Assembly: GCA_964019425.1 (NCBI GenBank)
Contig: OZ025780.1
Span: forward strand, 700,001-764,000
DNA length: 64,000 bases
Direction of reading: 5' to 3'
DNA from: Flectonema sp. DT1601
Lineage: Eukaryota; Euglenozoa; Diplonemea; Diplonemida; Diplonemidae
Below the pieces are notes generated by a model. It did no database searches and had not been told where the DNA came from. It worked only from the letters and a program-made list of their open reading frames with translations. Of the stretch, positions 30,441 through 42,411 are shown piece after piece. How positions within the stretch are numbered: the first letter of the stretch is position 1; every line of letters begins with the position of its first letter. Position numbers and translations under genes: made by a program.

Positions 30441-31135
30441 ATGTACCCGCATCTCCTCGTGTCCGCGGCCTTAGGCACCACTGAATCTTCGGGAATCGGG
30501 GCCGCAATGTCTGACATAGAAAGGTTGGAGGAAGCCCTTGACACTATGTATGTATTGGTAAGCGCGATATTTGTCTTTTCAATGCAAGTAGGATTTGCAT
30601 TTCTTGAAGCAGGAGGAGTTCGAAGTGTAAACGTTATCACGATAGTATTCAAAAACCTTGGGGATTGTACTATAGGGGCAATACTTTGGTGGTTATGTGG
30701 TTACTCCTTCTCAAGACCTGGTGGTACTTTTGACGGGTTGATAGGCGGGTTTGAGCCATACGACGGATCAACAAACATTGCACAGTATTTATTAATGTAC
30801 ATGTACCTCGCAACTGCAACAACAATTATTTCTGGTGCTGTGGCTGAGAGGATAACATTAAAGGCTTACTACGTAATTACTATAGTCGTATCTGCGTTTT
30901 CATACCCTGTACTAGTCCACTGGGTATGGACTGACGGGGGATGGCTTCGTAAAATTGGAGTTATCGACTTTGCTGGATCGTTAGTTGTTCACATGAGTTC
31001 TGGTGTTTTTGCATTCGTTTCAGCAGCAGCACTTGGTCCTCGGTGTCTGCCAGGCCCTGATGCCACGCCATTCTCAACAGAAGGTAAAAGTATTACAACA
31101 CCTCATAATAAGTTTTTACAAGCTGCTGGTGCACT

Positions 31136-31166
<31 letters not shown>

Positions 31167-33110
31167 ACAGGAGCAATTGACTCTTTTACTAAAAACACAA
31201 AAGGAGTTGAAACCGCAGCTGTCAGCACTCTACTGGCTGGATCATCCGGTACTATCGTTGGAATGATAACGACTAAGGTTATATATGGTCATCTCGACCT
31301 CTCCCATACCTGCAATGCTCTCCTTGCTGGTTTGGTTTCTGTGACAGCCTCATGTTCATTTATCAAGCCATGGGTAGCAATTTGCATTGGGGCAGGAGGT
31401 GCACTTGTTTATTTCCTATTCCGAACGATTAGATTCAGACTTCATGTTGATGATGTGATAGATGCCTCATCAGTTCACGGTGCTGCAGGACTATTCGGAG
31501 TTCTCTGTGTTGGTTTTGGCGATGAAGACCTTATGCGATCTGTTGTGTTCAGAAACAATCCAAGCTGGACATTAAATAGACCAAACCAATTTGGTTACCA
31601 AATGATTGGAATCACAGCAGTTGCTGCCTGGTCAGGTATGCTTGCATTCTTCATCTGTCTAATCATGAAGAAATTAAGCATCTTAAGGATATCACAAGCG
31701 GCAGAATTGCAAGGTTGTGATGGATCCCTTTTTAAGTGTTTTGGCTACGACTACATTGGTGATGTTTTACACGATTTAGGACCTGTCTCTGCTGTTTCCC
31801 AACAAGCTGATGACACTGACAAACTTGATGAACTCGAAGACAGTCACGATATGCAACTCTTAGGTGTTGTAGAAAGCGGTGGAGACTCTTCTAAACCGAA
31901 CAAATTTTCATTCTTAAACATTGAGATTCTGACTGAAAAAATTGAGAAATTTCGACAAGCACGTCGCCATAAGAAAATTAGGAAGAAAATGAGGCAGGAA
32001 CAGCAAGAAGATGTCCCAATGCTCGAAGATGGAAGCGAGCAAATGGTCACCACATCAACTAGTGGTTCTAAAAGGGCATCAAGGACACCCAGAATACCTG
32101 CTCTTTATGATAGTGATGATTGCTACAGTTCAGATTTTTCTGATGGGCCAATTAGGGGACCGAAAGACGGAGCAACACCCACAATGCCAAACGTACCCAC
32201 TCCTTCAGAGGCCTCAACCACGGTCAGCACATGTCGTATTCCTTCAACTGGACACAATCCTCTAAAAATGAAGGGGTCGCTCATATCGCAGAGTAGTGGC
32301 AACTTCCACCCTGAGCGCCATATCAACTGGGATGCCACGGAGGGCACCCTGAGAACTGCACCGACCTACATGGTCAGATATGCCCGTGGTGACAGCAGTG
32401 GTGGCAGCAGTAATGCTGTCAGGGTGGTTGACTCACAGGCCGGAAGTGGCAGTTGCAGTACAAGAGACGGAGAGCATCCTCCAGGTCTATGCGAAGAAAT
32501 ATTTCCTGATTTGTCCAACGTTAAAGAACCGGGTGATGACACCACTATTGGAACAGAAGTTGATGACTACTATGAAGATAGGCCAAAAACAACCGGTTCT
32601 ACAGGCTCATGCATCAGCAGCAATTCCGTTGGCCTTGGAACCGCTCCGCCTCCGACTCATGTGTTATTTGGTTTTGGACCTTACACTCAACACAGAAGGC
32701 CAAACTCGGCTGACAATCTGAATCGGCCTAATGGATGGTCACTAAATCAACTAACCGAAGGTGGTGGTTCCCTGAGTGGCAGCATTGCGTCTTTTGTCGA
32801 AACCTCAACGTCTGGTTCTGTTATAAGCACTTCTCGAATCAACCCCACCATACAAGACCCTGCACATTTCATCATCCCTGTAAGCAGCCATAACAACGGT
32901 GTTATTGGAGACAACATCAAACCTGTGAAGTCCCCACCACCACATCCACGCGAGCTTAAATGGGAAATATCCGGAACCATTTGTTCACAGTGCCACAGTA
33001 ACGACTGGGTCAGCCTGCGCGCTCGCAAGGGCACTACAACACTCAAGTGTGTAGTGTGCAGCAACAAAGCATTCTTTACAAGCGGAAGTGACATATTATT
33101 AGTATGTTGA
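30441..33110 (+). CDS. AMT: Ammonium transporter with long tail and zinc-ribbon-like C-terminus
   Basis: An 889-residue Amt/Mep/Rh protein. Residues about 25-420 form the 11-helix channel, with QVGFAFLEAGGVRS, DFAGSLVVHMSSG (first pore His, H184), WFGWFGFNTG and DASSVHGAAGLFG (second pore His, H346). Both twin-His residues are present, so ammonium conduction is expected. The tail, about 470 residues, is Ser/Thr-rich and ends in CSQCHSNDW...CVVCSNKAFF, a CxxC...CxxC pair (about 850-880) resembling a zinc ribbon. That fusion is unusual for the family. The start at 30441 is the first ATG in frame; an upstream 9-codon frame from the ATG at 30406 could reduce translation. MSDIERLEEAL at 30507 is an alternative start. 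Confidence 0.9.
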
Positions 33111-33153
33111 TTTTATTTTTACATTATAATTTATTGAAAAAAAAAAAAAAAAG

Positions 33154-33225
33154 GGGCTCACCGGAGAATCGAACTCCGGACCTCTCGCACCCGAAGCGAG
33201 AATCATGCCACTAGACCAGTGAACC
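33154..33225 (-). tRNA. trnP-CGG: tRNA-Pro (CGG)
   Basis: On the minus strand a 72-nt cloverleaf forms. The acceptor GGTTCAC pairs with GTGAGCC (one G-U). The anticodon stem CTCGC/GCGAG closes the loop TTCGGGT with anticodon CGG. The T stem CGGAG/CTCCG closes the loop TTCGATT. The discriminator is C, and CCA is not encoded. A T run of about 17 follows immediately on the minus strand (A-tract at 33137-33152 on +), a Pol III terminator. No intron. It is transcribed against all the protein genes and marks the left edge of an 8 kb stretch without protein genes. Confidence 0.95.
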
Positions 33226-34340
33226 GCTTCCTGGTTCGCGATTTTTATTTCTTTTATACTCTGGTGATTGTTATTCCCTTTCTTGTTCAACCCTCATTTC
33301 TCCGAAATATGCTCTGTGGCGGAATCGAACCGAAGATCTGTAGCCAACAACCCTTTTTAAACTTCAGTCAAAAAAAAAACACAGAATTCGTGCAAAGAAT
33401 ACACCCGAGAAGGAATCTGCACACGGCCGAGCTGCGATCTGATTCACATTGGTAAAAAGAGACCTGAAAGTGCACGCCATGCCATCGGTGATTCCTAATC
33501 CGTTTTCATCGGATCTAGTTATCGGTACTTACGAGAGTCGGTTATCCTGCCTATCAGGCACTGGTACTTGTTCACAACCCGGTGGTTCCCCCTTACGTTC
33601 GCTTCTATCTTGTTATAAAGATTAATTATCGTGTATGCTATCACTTTTACACTGATTAGAATAGCCTTGATTGTTGCTGACAATCGAGGCAAGTTGTCGC
33701 CTTTGATGTTACTCAGGCTCCGCGGACGCGCCGCTATCTCTATTGTTGTTCTAAAATTCCCCCTCCCTATCCTGTTTGTCCCCCTGTTTTGGAGTAAAGT
33801 TTCGTTTTTGTTTTGCGGTTTCGTGATTTGTGCAGCACACTGTAGCGTCTCACAGACGCGGTTGCGATTTTTTGCTATGAATACACGACCGTTTGTCAAA
33901 TTACACTTCGAGGTGAGGGAGAACTATGTAGTTACCCTTCCGATCTCTTTTTCAGTTCTGTAAGTTTAATTCAGTATCTTTTTTTTGCTGTCACTAGATC
34001 CAACAACCGACGTACTAAAACTGCAATGGTTAAGTTTTGGATACAATAGTGTTCAGCCTATACACTCCCACGAGAAAGACATTTAGTAGCTGATAATTCT
34101 TCTACGAAGGAAAATATGAATCCCACGGCGATCATGTCCCCGTGTGTGTTTTGTGGCTGGTCCAGGAGTATCCTGCGCCTCTTTAAGATGTACCACCGCC
34201 TAGCCTGCTTGGATTATTATTGATTAACCAAGCTAGTGCAATAAGTTACATTGTGTTTTCCTCTTTCCCGGTGTCTGTTTGCACGCTTGTCGTCCCCATT
34301 TTTAGTTTTGCGTCGAAGACAAAATCAACAGACTGCGTTT
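33226..34340. other. GC-richer non-coding segment with hairpins
   Basis: Clearly less A/T-homopolymeric than the flanks. Contains GGCGGAATCGAACCGAAG at about 33319, which on the minus strand includes GGTTCGATTCC, a perfect B-box-like string, but no tRNA folds around it. A perfect 6-bp hairpin lies at 33845-33859 and another, GCTTGG/CCAAGC, near 34208-34234. No protein gene. It may hold unrecognised RNA genes or old rRNA/tRNA remnants. Confidence 0.4.
33845..33859 (+). other. Perfect 6-bp hairpin
   Basis: GCGTCT, loop CAC, AGACGC. It lies in the GC-richer segment downstream of the tRNA. Confidence 0.45.
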
Positions 34341-35743
34341 CAGGTAAGCTTTTTTTTAATGTGTTTTTTTTTTAATTGGCAAAAAAAAAAAAAAGTATAA
34401 TCGGTGGTGAAAATCACTGCCGTTATATTACGGTTGCTAAAACATTAAAAGATACGGTTTTCGCTGTTCTTTATCGGAGTCGATAGTGGGATGCTTGCCT
34501 TGTGCTTCCTTATTATCAGATTTTTTTTGATAACTGTACTGTTTATACGAGCTGACGGCGATGTTCATTTTCTATCACTCTTTTTTCCACAAGGACTTTT
34601 TCTTCTGCCGAAGAAAATGAGGAAAACAAAAAAATAAAATAAGAAAAGAAGAAGAAAAAATCGTCGATAAGTAAGGTTAGCTGAAGTCCTTCATATTTCT
34701 TGCGCAAAATAGGCTCGAGAATTATTTTGTGATTTTGTTTTTCCACTGGAGTCAGAAAGCTAGCAGACAGTTTAAAGAGTTGTATTATCGCTTATTGTTT
34801 TTATTTATAATTATTTCATCGAGTTTTTTTTTCCTATTTCTTTTTCCCAGCATAAGAATGCAGTATCAAATTACCCCCATTGTTTTTTTTTTTTTTTTTT
34901 TTTTTTTTTTTGATTTTTTCGTTGTATGAAATGTGAGAGTGTTTTTTTCTGTTAATTAAATAACAGTCAAATGCGGCGCTGCTGAAGCCTTGTTTCTGGT
35001 TCTCGAACTTGAACCGTATTTGGAACTCATCACTGGGGAAAAAAAAAAATAAAATTTTAAAAAAATCGTTTTTTTTCTTGTTGTTGTTGTCGTCTGTTAT
35101 ACTTTCCCGCGCTCCCTCCCCATGTTGTGCCCCCATTATTATTTGTTCTGGTATTTTTGGTTTTTTTTACTTGTTTTTTTTCGTTTTTTTTATTCTGTTA
35201 TCAATTTACGTTTTACTTAGGTTTCTAAAAATAGAAAAATCGAAAACAAAGAAAGCAATGAAGGGATTAGGAGAATATTTGTCAGTTTTTTTTTTTTTTT
35301 TTTTGTTTTTCACTAGGTAGGGATTTGGGTGGCCAACTTAAATATATTTTTAATACATTTTTTTTTTTTTTAAAACTAGATCCGTAAGGTGCGACAGCCT
35401 AATTACCATAAGGCCAAGTATAAAAAGCACCTTTTCCACGTGATGTCGGTACTAGCATTTACTGCTTTATCCTTCACCAAATAGTGGAGATAATTTTAAG
35501 GTAATGATAGAGAGCTTTCTTGATATTTACTCTTTTTTTTTACTTATTTATTTTTATTTACAAAAAAAAAAAAAAAAAAAAAAAAAAAGCCCTCCCCAGT
35601 TGTAAAGCATAAAAAACAATACTGGCATCATGTGTTAATATTCCAGCAGTTACTTAAGTGGAGTAGATTGGCAGCTGTTAAACATGTCTGTGTTATGTTT
35701 CTGTAGCGTTGGATGACAGTGTTTCGTTTTTCAAAGACTGGTG

Positions 35744-35776
<33 letters not shown>

Positions 35777-35781
35777 TGTTA

Positions 35782-35907
35782 CCGACATAGTCGGAGGGGA
35801 AACTATTCAGATTGAAAGTCGTTATTTCTTATGGTCATAATTTATTTTCCCCCTCGTGCAGCAGGATTCTGTCTGCGTTCAACGAAATATAAGGCTAATC
35901 TGAATGG
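35782..35907 (-). repeat. ATTCAGATT element, copy D (complete, reverse)
   Basis: Read on the minus strand it starts CCATTCAGATTAGCC, has TTCGTTGAACGCAGACAGA and TGACCATAAGAAATAACG, reaches TTTCAATCTGAATAGTTTCC and ends CCGACTATGTCGG, followed by an A-tract. It has both inverted ends and the terminal small palindrome. Confidence 0.75.
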
Positions 35908-37304
35908 TTTTAACTATTGTCTTCTTACCTTGTTTACCCCGTGGAGCATTTCTCCAGGGGGAAATTCTGTTTGTCAGTGATGTTGTCGAATACTGGCTGA
36001 TGACCTTTAGGCATTCTTGTTGAATGCGAATTAATTTTCTTCTCTTTTCTCATTTTTTTTTTTTTTTTTTTTCCTTCATTCAGAACTTGAAGGAAGCCGA
36101 AACTTCGATTTTCTCGTTGTCCCCTAAATACTTTAAATGGTGTTTTGTTGTCTGGATGTGATAATTCTTTTTCCCCCCCATTCTTTTTTTTTTTTTTTTT
36201 TTTCCCCTTTCTCAACTATGTTTACGTGGCCTCCAGCAGTATTTTATTTTGTAATGACATCCTATACTACCGCTGACAGTTCGGAACCAGTTTGCTTTTT
36301 CAGTCTTCTTTTTAGTGTGACAGACCGAAAAAAAAAAAAAGTTATCTAATGACTTTTTTTAGAAGAGGTGGCTGGATTATCTATGATCCTATTTTTCCGC
36401 TTCTCTTTGTTGATCCATGAGTTGACGATGTGATGGAGAAGGTGTATTGTAACTATTCTTGTCAAAAATTTAGCTGAAACTACTTGTAGTCGTAAGTTTC
36501 TTTTGTTTCCACTGTCTGCGGTAGTTATTTATGTTTTTATGAGACTTCCTCTCATCAGTGAGGGAGAAGAACGGAAAAAAAAAAAAAAAAAAAAAAAGTT
36601 TACTTTTTTTTTGTCTAATAGTATCACATCTCTTTCATTGCTTTCTATTTGTGAATGACGAGATACGGTTATAAATTTTTCTTTTGGTGGATAACTCTAT
36701 TCTAGTCAGTTAACTACAATAAAAAGTAATTTTTTTTTTTTTGTTTTTTTTTTTTTGTTACATGCATGCGATGGGTCTGGGAAAGTCGCTTACTTCCCGT
36801 CTCTTCTCTCCTGTTAGAGTCCCGCGGTTGTGATACCGAATGACTTTCCTAACGTCAATAAATCCAGTACAATAATTAAATATAATTCCCTTATGATTGA
36901 GATATGATCGAGAGAGTCACTAATTGTAGGGGAGCAACAGCATATCAAACTGTCTTTCTCTTGTTTTGGAGTGCTGTGACCCCTCAGAACGCTCTTCGTT
37001 TGTTACTCTGGTCTGATTGTATTTTTCTCTCTTTTTTTTTTTTTTTGTTTTTTTTTTTCAACTTTCATCGCTGACTTTTAGGTTGGTAACAACTTCGCAG
37101 GTGAAGGTGATCATGTCGTATTGACATAAAGTGTAATCATCGTTTAGCATGTTTTTTTTGTGTTTCGGAGATGATAATTGCTTTGAATGAGTTGCGTTTT
37201 ATTCCATTGTTAACCAGTATATCCCTCATTTTGTTCCGTCTATTTCTGCATCTAACAAAAGTAGCTTTTTTTTATATTCTTCAAGGTTATCGTATTAAAT
37301 CCCC

Positions 37305-37334
37305 CCCAGATAAATCATTTCGTATCGTATCAAA
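37305..37334 (+). repeat. Dispersed repeat R5, copy 2
   Basis: CCCAGATAAATCATTTCG, then TATCGTATCAAA, as at 6934-6964. The preceding TATCGTATTAAATC also occurs at 58250, in the duplicated flank of the second channel gene. Confidence 0.5.
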
Positions 37335-37640
37335 GGTCCCCCCCTCATTTACTTACTTAAATATATTCAAGCATTTCCACCCCCTCCCATCACTCTGTAC
37401 CTTGAAGCATAAGCAACAATCTATTTATGAGGAGAATACAAGTATAGATCACGCAAGTGGGTTTTGTCACACAAAAGCGAAGACGTGCTTAGGATGAATG
37501 TTACTTTGTCATTAAATGATTTCTTCGTTATGAAACTTCTTTGCTCATGGTGTTATATACCCCCCTTTTTGAATAAAGATACCATCCAGAGAAATAATAT
37601 AAATCTAAAAACAGTCTTACGTAATTTTGTTTATTTATCG

Positions 37641-38054
37641 CATTAGCTGGTAGCGATCTAACTGTTTACCCCTATTGAGCTTTTCCTGACTTTTTGGCTT
37701 CCTAGCCTTCGCGTGTAAATAAATAAAATCGAAAAAAAGTACATTCCTGTATCAAAAGGCTACAGGTAGAAAACATTGAGTACCTCCAATACCATGAAGG
37801 TCAATTCTGTGAGAGCTCTACAGTTCGAGCATAGAACATAGAGTGACACGGATGATGAGCTTTATAAGCCTCCCCGCTCTGGACTTTGCCTTCTTTACTC
37901 AAAACCCGTCGATGCCACCTCAACATTATTTGTTGGATTATGCAACCCCCTCGTGTTTCTAACTGAATTCCGGATAACCCTCCGTTAGTAGTGTGCTACG
38001 AGCTGGCAATATAAGCTAGCTCATTTTATTTTTTTAAAAAGAATTATTTATTTA
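37641..38054. other. GC-richer non-coding patch with repeat R3 and hairpins
   Basis: R3 copy 1 lies at 37648-37706 (TGGTAGCGATCTAACTGTTT). Hairpins GTAG/CTAC (37988-37999) and GAGCTGGC/GCTAGCTC (38000-38022, one G-U) stand side by side. No coding frame. Confidence 0.45.
37648..37706 (+). repeat. Dispersed repeat R3, copy 1
   Basis: TGGTAGCGATCTAACTGTT, ACCC, TTGAG, TTTTCCTGAC and TTTGGCTTCC occur in this order here and at 39191-39256. Confidence 0.6.
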
Positions 38055-38116
38055 TTGACAAAGTAATTAAATAGGTGAAACCCCACAGTCTGCCGTACAA
38101 TACAGGTATTCATTTC
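38055..38116 (+). repeat. Dispersed repeat R4, copy 2
   Basis: TTGACAAAGTAATTAAATA, GTGAAACC and CCGTACAA in the same order as at 2270-2325. Confidence 0.45.
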
Positions 38117-39190
38117 TTCATAAATATATCAAACATTTCAACCCCTCCTTTACTTTTTTTTTATCTGAAAAAAAAAAAAAAAAAAAGCAGCCGAGTTGCT
38201 ATTGACAGAAGACAAGTATGGTTTATGGTTTCGAGCAGTGACGCATTGCAAATTTTGAGCCGATTTGGCCGATTTTTTTTCTTCTAAATAGTAGTCGGGT
38301 TAGTGTTGCTATTGAAGGGAGGTTTGGTGCACGAGATATGTTCTGCTTCATGTGCCAGTGATCTTCGATGTGACATTACGGGTCGTTTTCTATTTTTTTC
38401 CCCTCCTCTGATATTTTTTTTTAGTCTTCATGCATGATGGCTGGTTAGACGTAATTGTTCTTCATTTCTTATTATTATCACAAGAAACATAAGGAACAAA
38501 AAAAAAGAGACAAACAAGTTTTTTCTTGCGATCTTCTCTATTTTTTTTTTTTGTAGGGATTTTCTTTTTTTTTTTTGTTGCGTCGCATCTTGTTGTTGTT
38601 TTTTCTTATATCGAAAAGTGTTTATTATTATTTCTTTTCTCAGAGTTTTTGTTCTCCTCTCCTCTTATTTTTCCCATCGTTTGCGACAAAGGTTCCCTTT
38701 GCTGTCTGTTTCACATTAGTGGCGAGTGACAATTATGTTGGGCCCTGATGTAATCAGCTTTTTTTAAAGGAATACATGTTTGTGCGTGGAAATACATTTC
38801 TTATGAGTACGAGAAGTGATAGCCATTGCTGACTCGCTCTTCTTAAGAAATACCACGCACAGGCTAATTGTTTTTGGCTACGTTAGTTATTAAGGGAGAT
38901 GACAAATCAACTTTTACGAAAGCGACCGGCCAATTTTTTTTTAATTTTTTTTTTAAAAATATTTTTTTCCCTCGCAAATTTCAACAAACAAGCAGGTTCA
39001 AACAAACTTATTATTAACTTTTTTTTTCCTCCATCCACCTGGTTCATGTCTGAGAATCCCTGGGCAAGGTGGACAGCTGGGAGTCAATCCTTCTAACGCT
39101 GTAAAAACACAATCTCCGCGGAAGTAAAACAGGAAAAAATGTCTTCTTTTTTTTTCCTCATAATATGTCTGTGAGAGTCTCACGGTTGGT

Positions 39191-39256
39191 TGGTAGCGAT
39201 CTAACTGTTACCCTGTTGAGAATTTTTCCTGACATTTTTTTTTGGTTGGCTTCCCT
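39191..39256 (+). repeat. Dispersed repeat R3, copy 2
   Basis: Second copy of the 37648 repeat, directly preceded by the palindrome GTGAGAGTCTCAC. Confidence 0.6.
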
Positions 39257-39377
39257 AAAAAAAAAAAAAATAAATAAAATGTTGCAAAAATAACAGCTAG
39301 CAATGATTGTCACAGGGTGACGAGTCACCGATTTGTTCGTTTTGTCTTTTACTAACCTTTATGATATCCAGATTCCT

Positions 39378-39412
<35 letters not shown>

Positions 39413-39418
39413 ACCAAC

Positions 39419-39538
39419 GATCAGATTAAGGGCTTATTTATTATGTCAATGCCATCATCGTAATAAATAACGAAGTCTACTATTTTTTCCTTGTGCTCCA
39501 GTATTACTTGTCTGCGATCAACAAAATATTAATTGCTG
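39419..39538 (-). repeat. ATTCAGATT element, copy H (old, diverged)
   Basis: ATCAGATTAAGGGCTTATTT, ATTATGTCA, TTTTTTCCTTGTGC, and CTTGTCTGCGATCAAC with AAAATATTAA line up in order with copy D, with many substitutions. Confidence 0.5.
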
Positions 39539-40427
39539 TGCAAACATGTGCGTGGTGCTTATACTGTATGGTTTCATTTTTTAAAAATAGAAAAAAAAAA
39601 AAAAAAAAAGGTTGTTGGAAAAATTATTAATTGTTCACTGGTGTGTACGAAAATTGAGGGCAAAAAAAAAAAAAAAAAAAAAACAACTTGGCAACGCGAA
39701 GAATTCGCTCCTTCACATCACATTTATGTCTTACTGCCACAGAGTCCCAAGTTTAGAGTAAGCAAACTGAATTCTACAATTTAAATTGGTGTACTTGTTA
39801 TGTAGTTTTGGAGAGGCGACATTGACTTATGTCACGACAAACTGCGAGAAACTATGTTTTACGGAAAATCTTGAACAGCGTTACCTGCTTCATAATTCAA
39901 TATTGGCTTTTGCAAGCTCGATGTAAATATTTTACCTTTTCTTTTTTTTTTTTTCTCCAACCAATTAAAAAAAAGCAAAAAAAAAAAAAAAACATAATTA
40001 AATCAAACACACTTCTATCCCATCCCAAAGCCGCCCATCCTATCCTATCCTTCCAACACGGTGCGCATTTAATGTTCCTCACTTGTTTACGCGGACATTG
40101 CGGTTCGGCCTTTAAGGGCAGTTGTGTTGAGTTAATGCTATAACGCTCTGCCTAGTTACCTTTCAACTACCTTTTTTTTTTTTCCCCCTTTGTCTTTTTC
40201 GTTGATTTAACTTGCGAGAGAAAAAAAAAAACTTTTTTTTTTTTGTCACGAACGGAAGCTGCTCTGAGCTAACATGTTTGACGCAGGGAAAAAAATAGAA
40301 AAAAAAAACAAACAAAAAAAGATCCCAAGTTGAAAAGAAGTACTTTTGTTTGTACACAACTGACTGTTGTTTCTTCAGATAGTAGGTGGGTGGACACGGG
40401 GAATCTCATTGGTCCTCATGCGCATCC

Positions 40428-40482
40428 TTATATAGAAGACGAGGCAATTGGCTACCTTAAGAGAACTACTTCGGTATAAATA
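40428..40482 (+). promoter_or_regulatory. Two TATA-like boxes
   Basis: TTATATAGAAG (about 40428) and CGGTATAAATAACG (TATAAATA at 40475-40482) lie 40 bases apart in a locally GC-richer patch within the long gap. They could mark a transcription start for the downstream gene array or for an unannotated RNA. Motif match only. Confidence 0.25.
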
Positions 40483-41380
40483 ACGCTACGAAATTGAACT
40501 TCTTGATACGCGGCCGAGGAAGGAAAAAAAAAAAAAGCAAAAAAAAAAAAAAAAAAAACGGGAATATATTCCTGGTGAGATGTCTGTTTCTTTTTCAAAA
40601 TAATAGTTTTGTCAGGGGAGGGAAGAGGAGGGTGTAGATCACAAAATCACTCCAATTTTTTTTCCCCCCTGGTTTTCCTTTTCGTAATTATATCCCTTCT
40701 CTTACAATGAACCTTTGAGTTGTGAATGAGGTGCGACAGAACAGACGTACCATTTTTTTTCTTTTTTTCTCCCGTTTTTTTTTCCCCCTGTCATCCGCTC
40801 TATTCCTATTTTTTTTTCTCTTAAGCAAACGACTGGACAGTTTTCTTTGCAACATCAGTGCACAAGCAAAACGATTAAAAAAAAAAAAGAAAAATTAAAA
40901 AAATGCATCAAATATTTATCAAAAGGAAGAGAATTTTTTTATTTTTTTTTTTATTTTCTAACTTTTTTTTTGTTAAAAAAAAAGCTGTGCCATGGATGTA
41001 TACAGTATAAGGATTTTGCAGAACGGAGCGATCGCGTTGTCCATATAACTAATTATGCTTCTCGTTTAATCTGCGTCCCGGAAAGTGTTTCGCTTCTCAC
41101 TCATCACCCCGTCGTATCTCCCACTAGCGCCCAATCCCTGTTTCCCCAAAGAACAAATTAATATATAAAAAAATAAAAAAAAAGTGATTCGTTTTTTTTT
41201 TTTTTTTCCCTTTTTTTCCCCACCTTTAGGTTTCGTAATTTCGTTTCTCACCCACAACACGCGCACACAAAAGTCATTTTTTTTTTTAAAAAAAAAAAAA
41301 AAAAAACATTACTATAAAATATCCATAAATGATGAAGGTTTTTGTTATATGTTTTTTTTCTTTTCCTTCAGGACGTTGAT

Positions 41381-42411
41381 ATGAGTGGTCGAAGAATACG
41401 AGCCTTAGGAGTATTTAATGATGACCAAATGACAAAATTAGAAAGCGTCGGATGGGGGAAATGTAGTGACATCCTACTACAGGATTCGAAAGCCGTTTCT
41501 GAAGTGATTAGAGAGTCTGATATCAAAACGGCGGAGTTAATAAAAAAAGTTGCTCAAAAAATCCGTCCTACTTCGTCACAACTTTTATCACTAACAAGCA
41601 CTGGTAGAATCCCAACCGGCATACCAACTTTAGATAAAATGTTGAAGGGTGGTATACCTGTGGGGGTACTAGCTGAAATTGTTGGACCACCCGGAACAGG
41701 AAAAAGTCAGTTTTTAATGACAGCTGCTGCGAAGGCAACGACAACAGGTAATGTCTTGTATATCGATACTGAAGGTAAGTTCTCACATGATCGGTCTTCT
41801 GAAATTGCTGGAGAGAACACTGCTGATCGAATCCTACACTAGTATGCTACACACTCTACTCCTTGTGTATATAAAGAGATATGAATAACATAATAACACA
41901 AACAGTTATCTTCCAACTCTTGAGCTCTTTATGTCTTTTCTTGATGAGCTCGAATTACAAATTGAAGAGAATTGTATTTCTTTGGTAATCGTCGATTCAA
42001 TTGCAGCGATCATCCGCGTGAAAGACTTATCTCCAATTCAACGATCACAGCTTCTGGTTCAGCTGGCAACTACTCTTAAAGAGGTTGCGGCTAGATTCTC
42101 GTTGGTTGTCCTGTTATCAAATCAGGTATTGTATTTAAAAAAAAAACTTATTTTTTTAAAATAAATTCTTAATCTTTATATAACAATGACAGGTGACTTT
42201 GGATAACGTTCCAGCTCTTGGAACGACGTGGCATCATGCAGTCAATTACAGATTTCAGATATCTCCTCTAACCCCAGGACTTATAACTACTAATCATCGG
42301 GTACTGATGCTATCAAAGTCTCCAATCACGATAGAAGATTCATTTCGGGTCGTTATATCGAAAAGAGGAATTGTTGAATACAGTCCTGAAGACAACAACA
42401 CGACACAATGA
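41381..42411 (+). CDS. RAD51B: RAD51B-like recombinase paralogue, two introns
   Basis: Exons 41381-41841, 41906-42125 and 42193-42411 encode 299 residues. Intron 1 (64 nt, phase 2) joins DRILHYYLPTLELFMSF; intron 2 (67 nt, phase 0) joins LLSNQ to VTLDNVPALGTTW. Walker A is GPPGTGKSQ (about 105-113), Walker B LVIVDSIAAI (about 181-190). The C-terminal PALGTTWHHAVNYRF and LSKSP motifs match RAD51B better than RAD51 or DMC1, and the overall layout is that of a RAD51 paralogue with an N-terminal helical domain. RAD51 paralogues assist RAD51 filament formation in homologous recombination. The acceptor TTCCTTCAG ends at 41371, ten bases before the ATG. Confidence 0.87.
41842..41905 (+). other. Spliceosomal intron, phase 2
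   Basis: GTATGC...AAACAG, 64 nt. Splicing removes an in-frame TAG and joins TA|T into a Tyr codon. Confidence 0.85.
42126..42192 (+). other. Spliceosomal intron, phase 0
   Basis: GTATTG...GACAG, 67 nt, between SNQ and VTLDN. Confidence 0.88.

Larger units (their letters stand above)
34341..37640. other. Long AT-rich non-coding stretch
   Basis: Poly-T and poly-A runs throughout. Contains repeat copy D (35782-35907) and an R5 copy (37305-37334). Open frames are low-complexity or lack any recognisable protein pattern. Confidence 0.55.
38117..41380. other. Non-coding stretch ahead of the RAD51B-like gene
   Basis: Homopolymer-rich, with R3 copy 2 (39191-39256), ATTCAGATT copy H (39419-39538), a GTGAGAGTCTCAC palindrome at 39171-39183 and two TATA-like boxes near 40430 and 40478. 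No protein gene recognised. Confidence 0.5.

Noticed and set aside
33300-33345. Second tRNA on the minus strand (GGTTCGATTCC, B-box-like)
   Set aside because: Flanks do not form T, anticodon or acceptor stems; the string also occurs in 18S rRNA, so it may be a relic, but the match is too short.
37171-37497. 108-codon frame in the 8 kb gap
   Set aside because: No domain, runs through repeat R5, composition like random AT-rich DNA.
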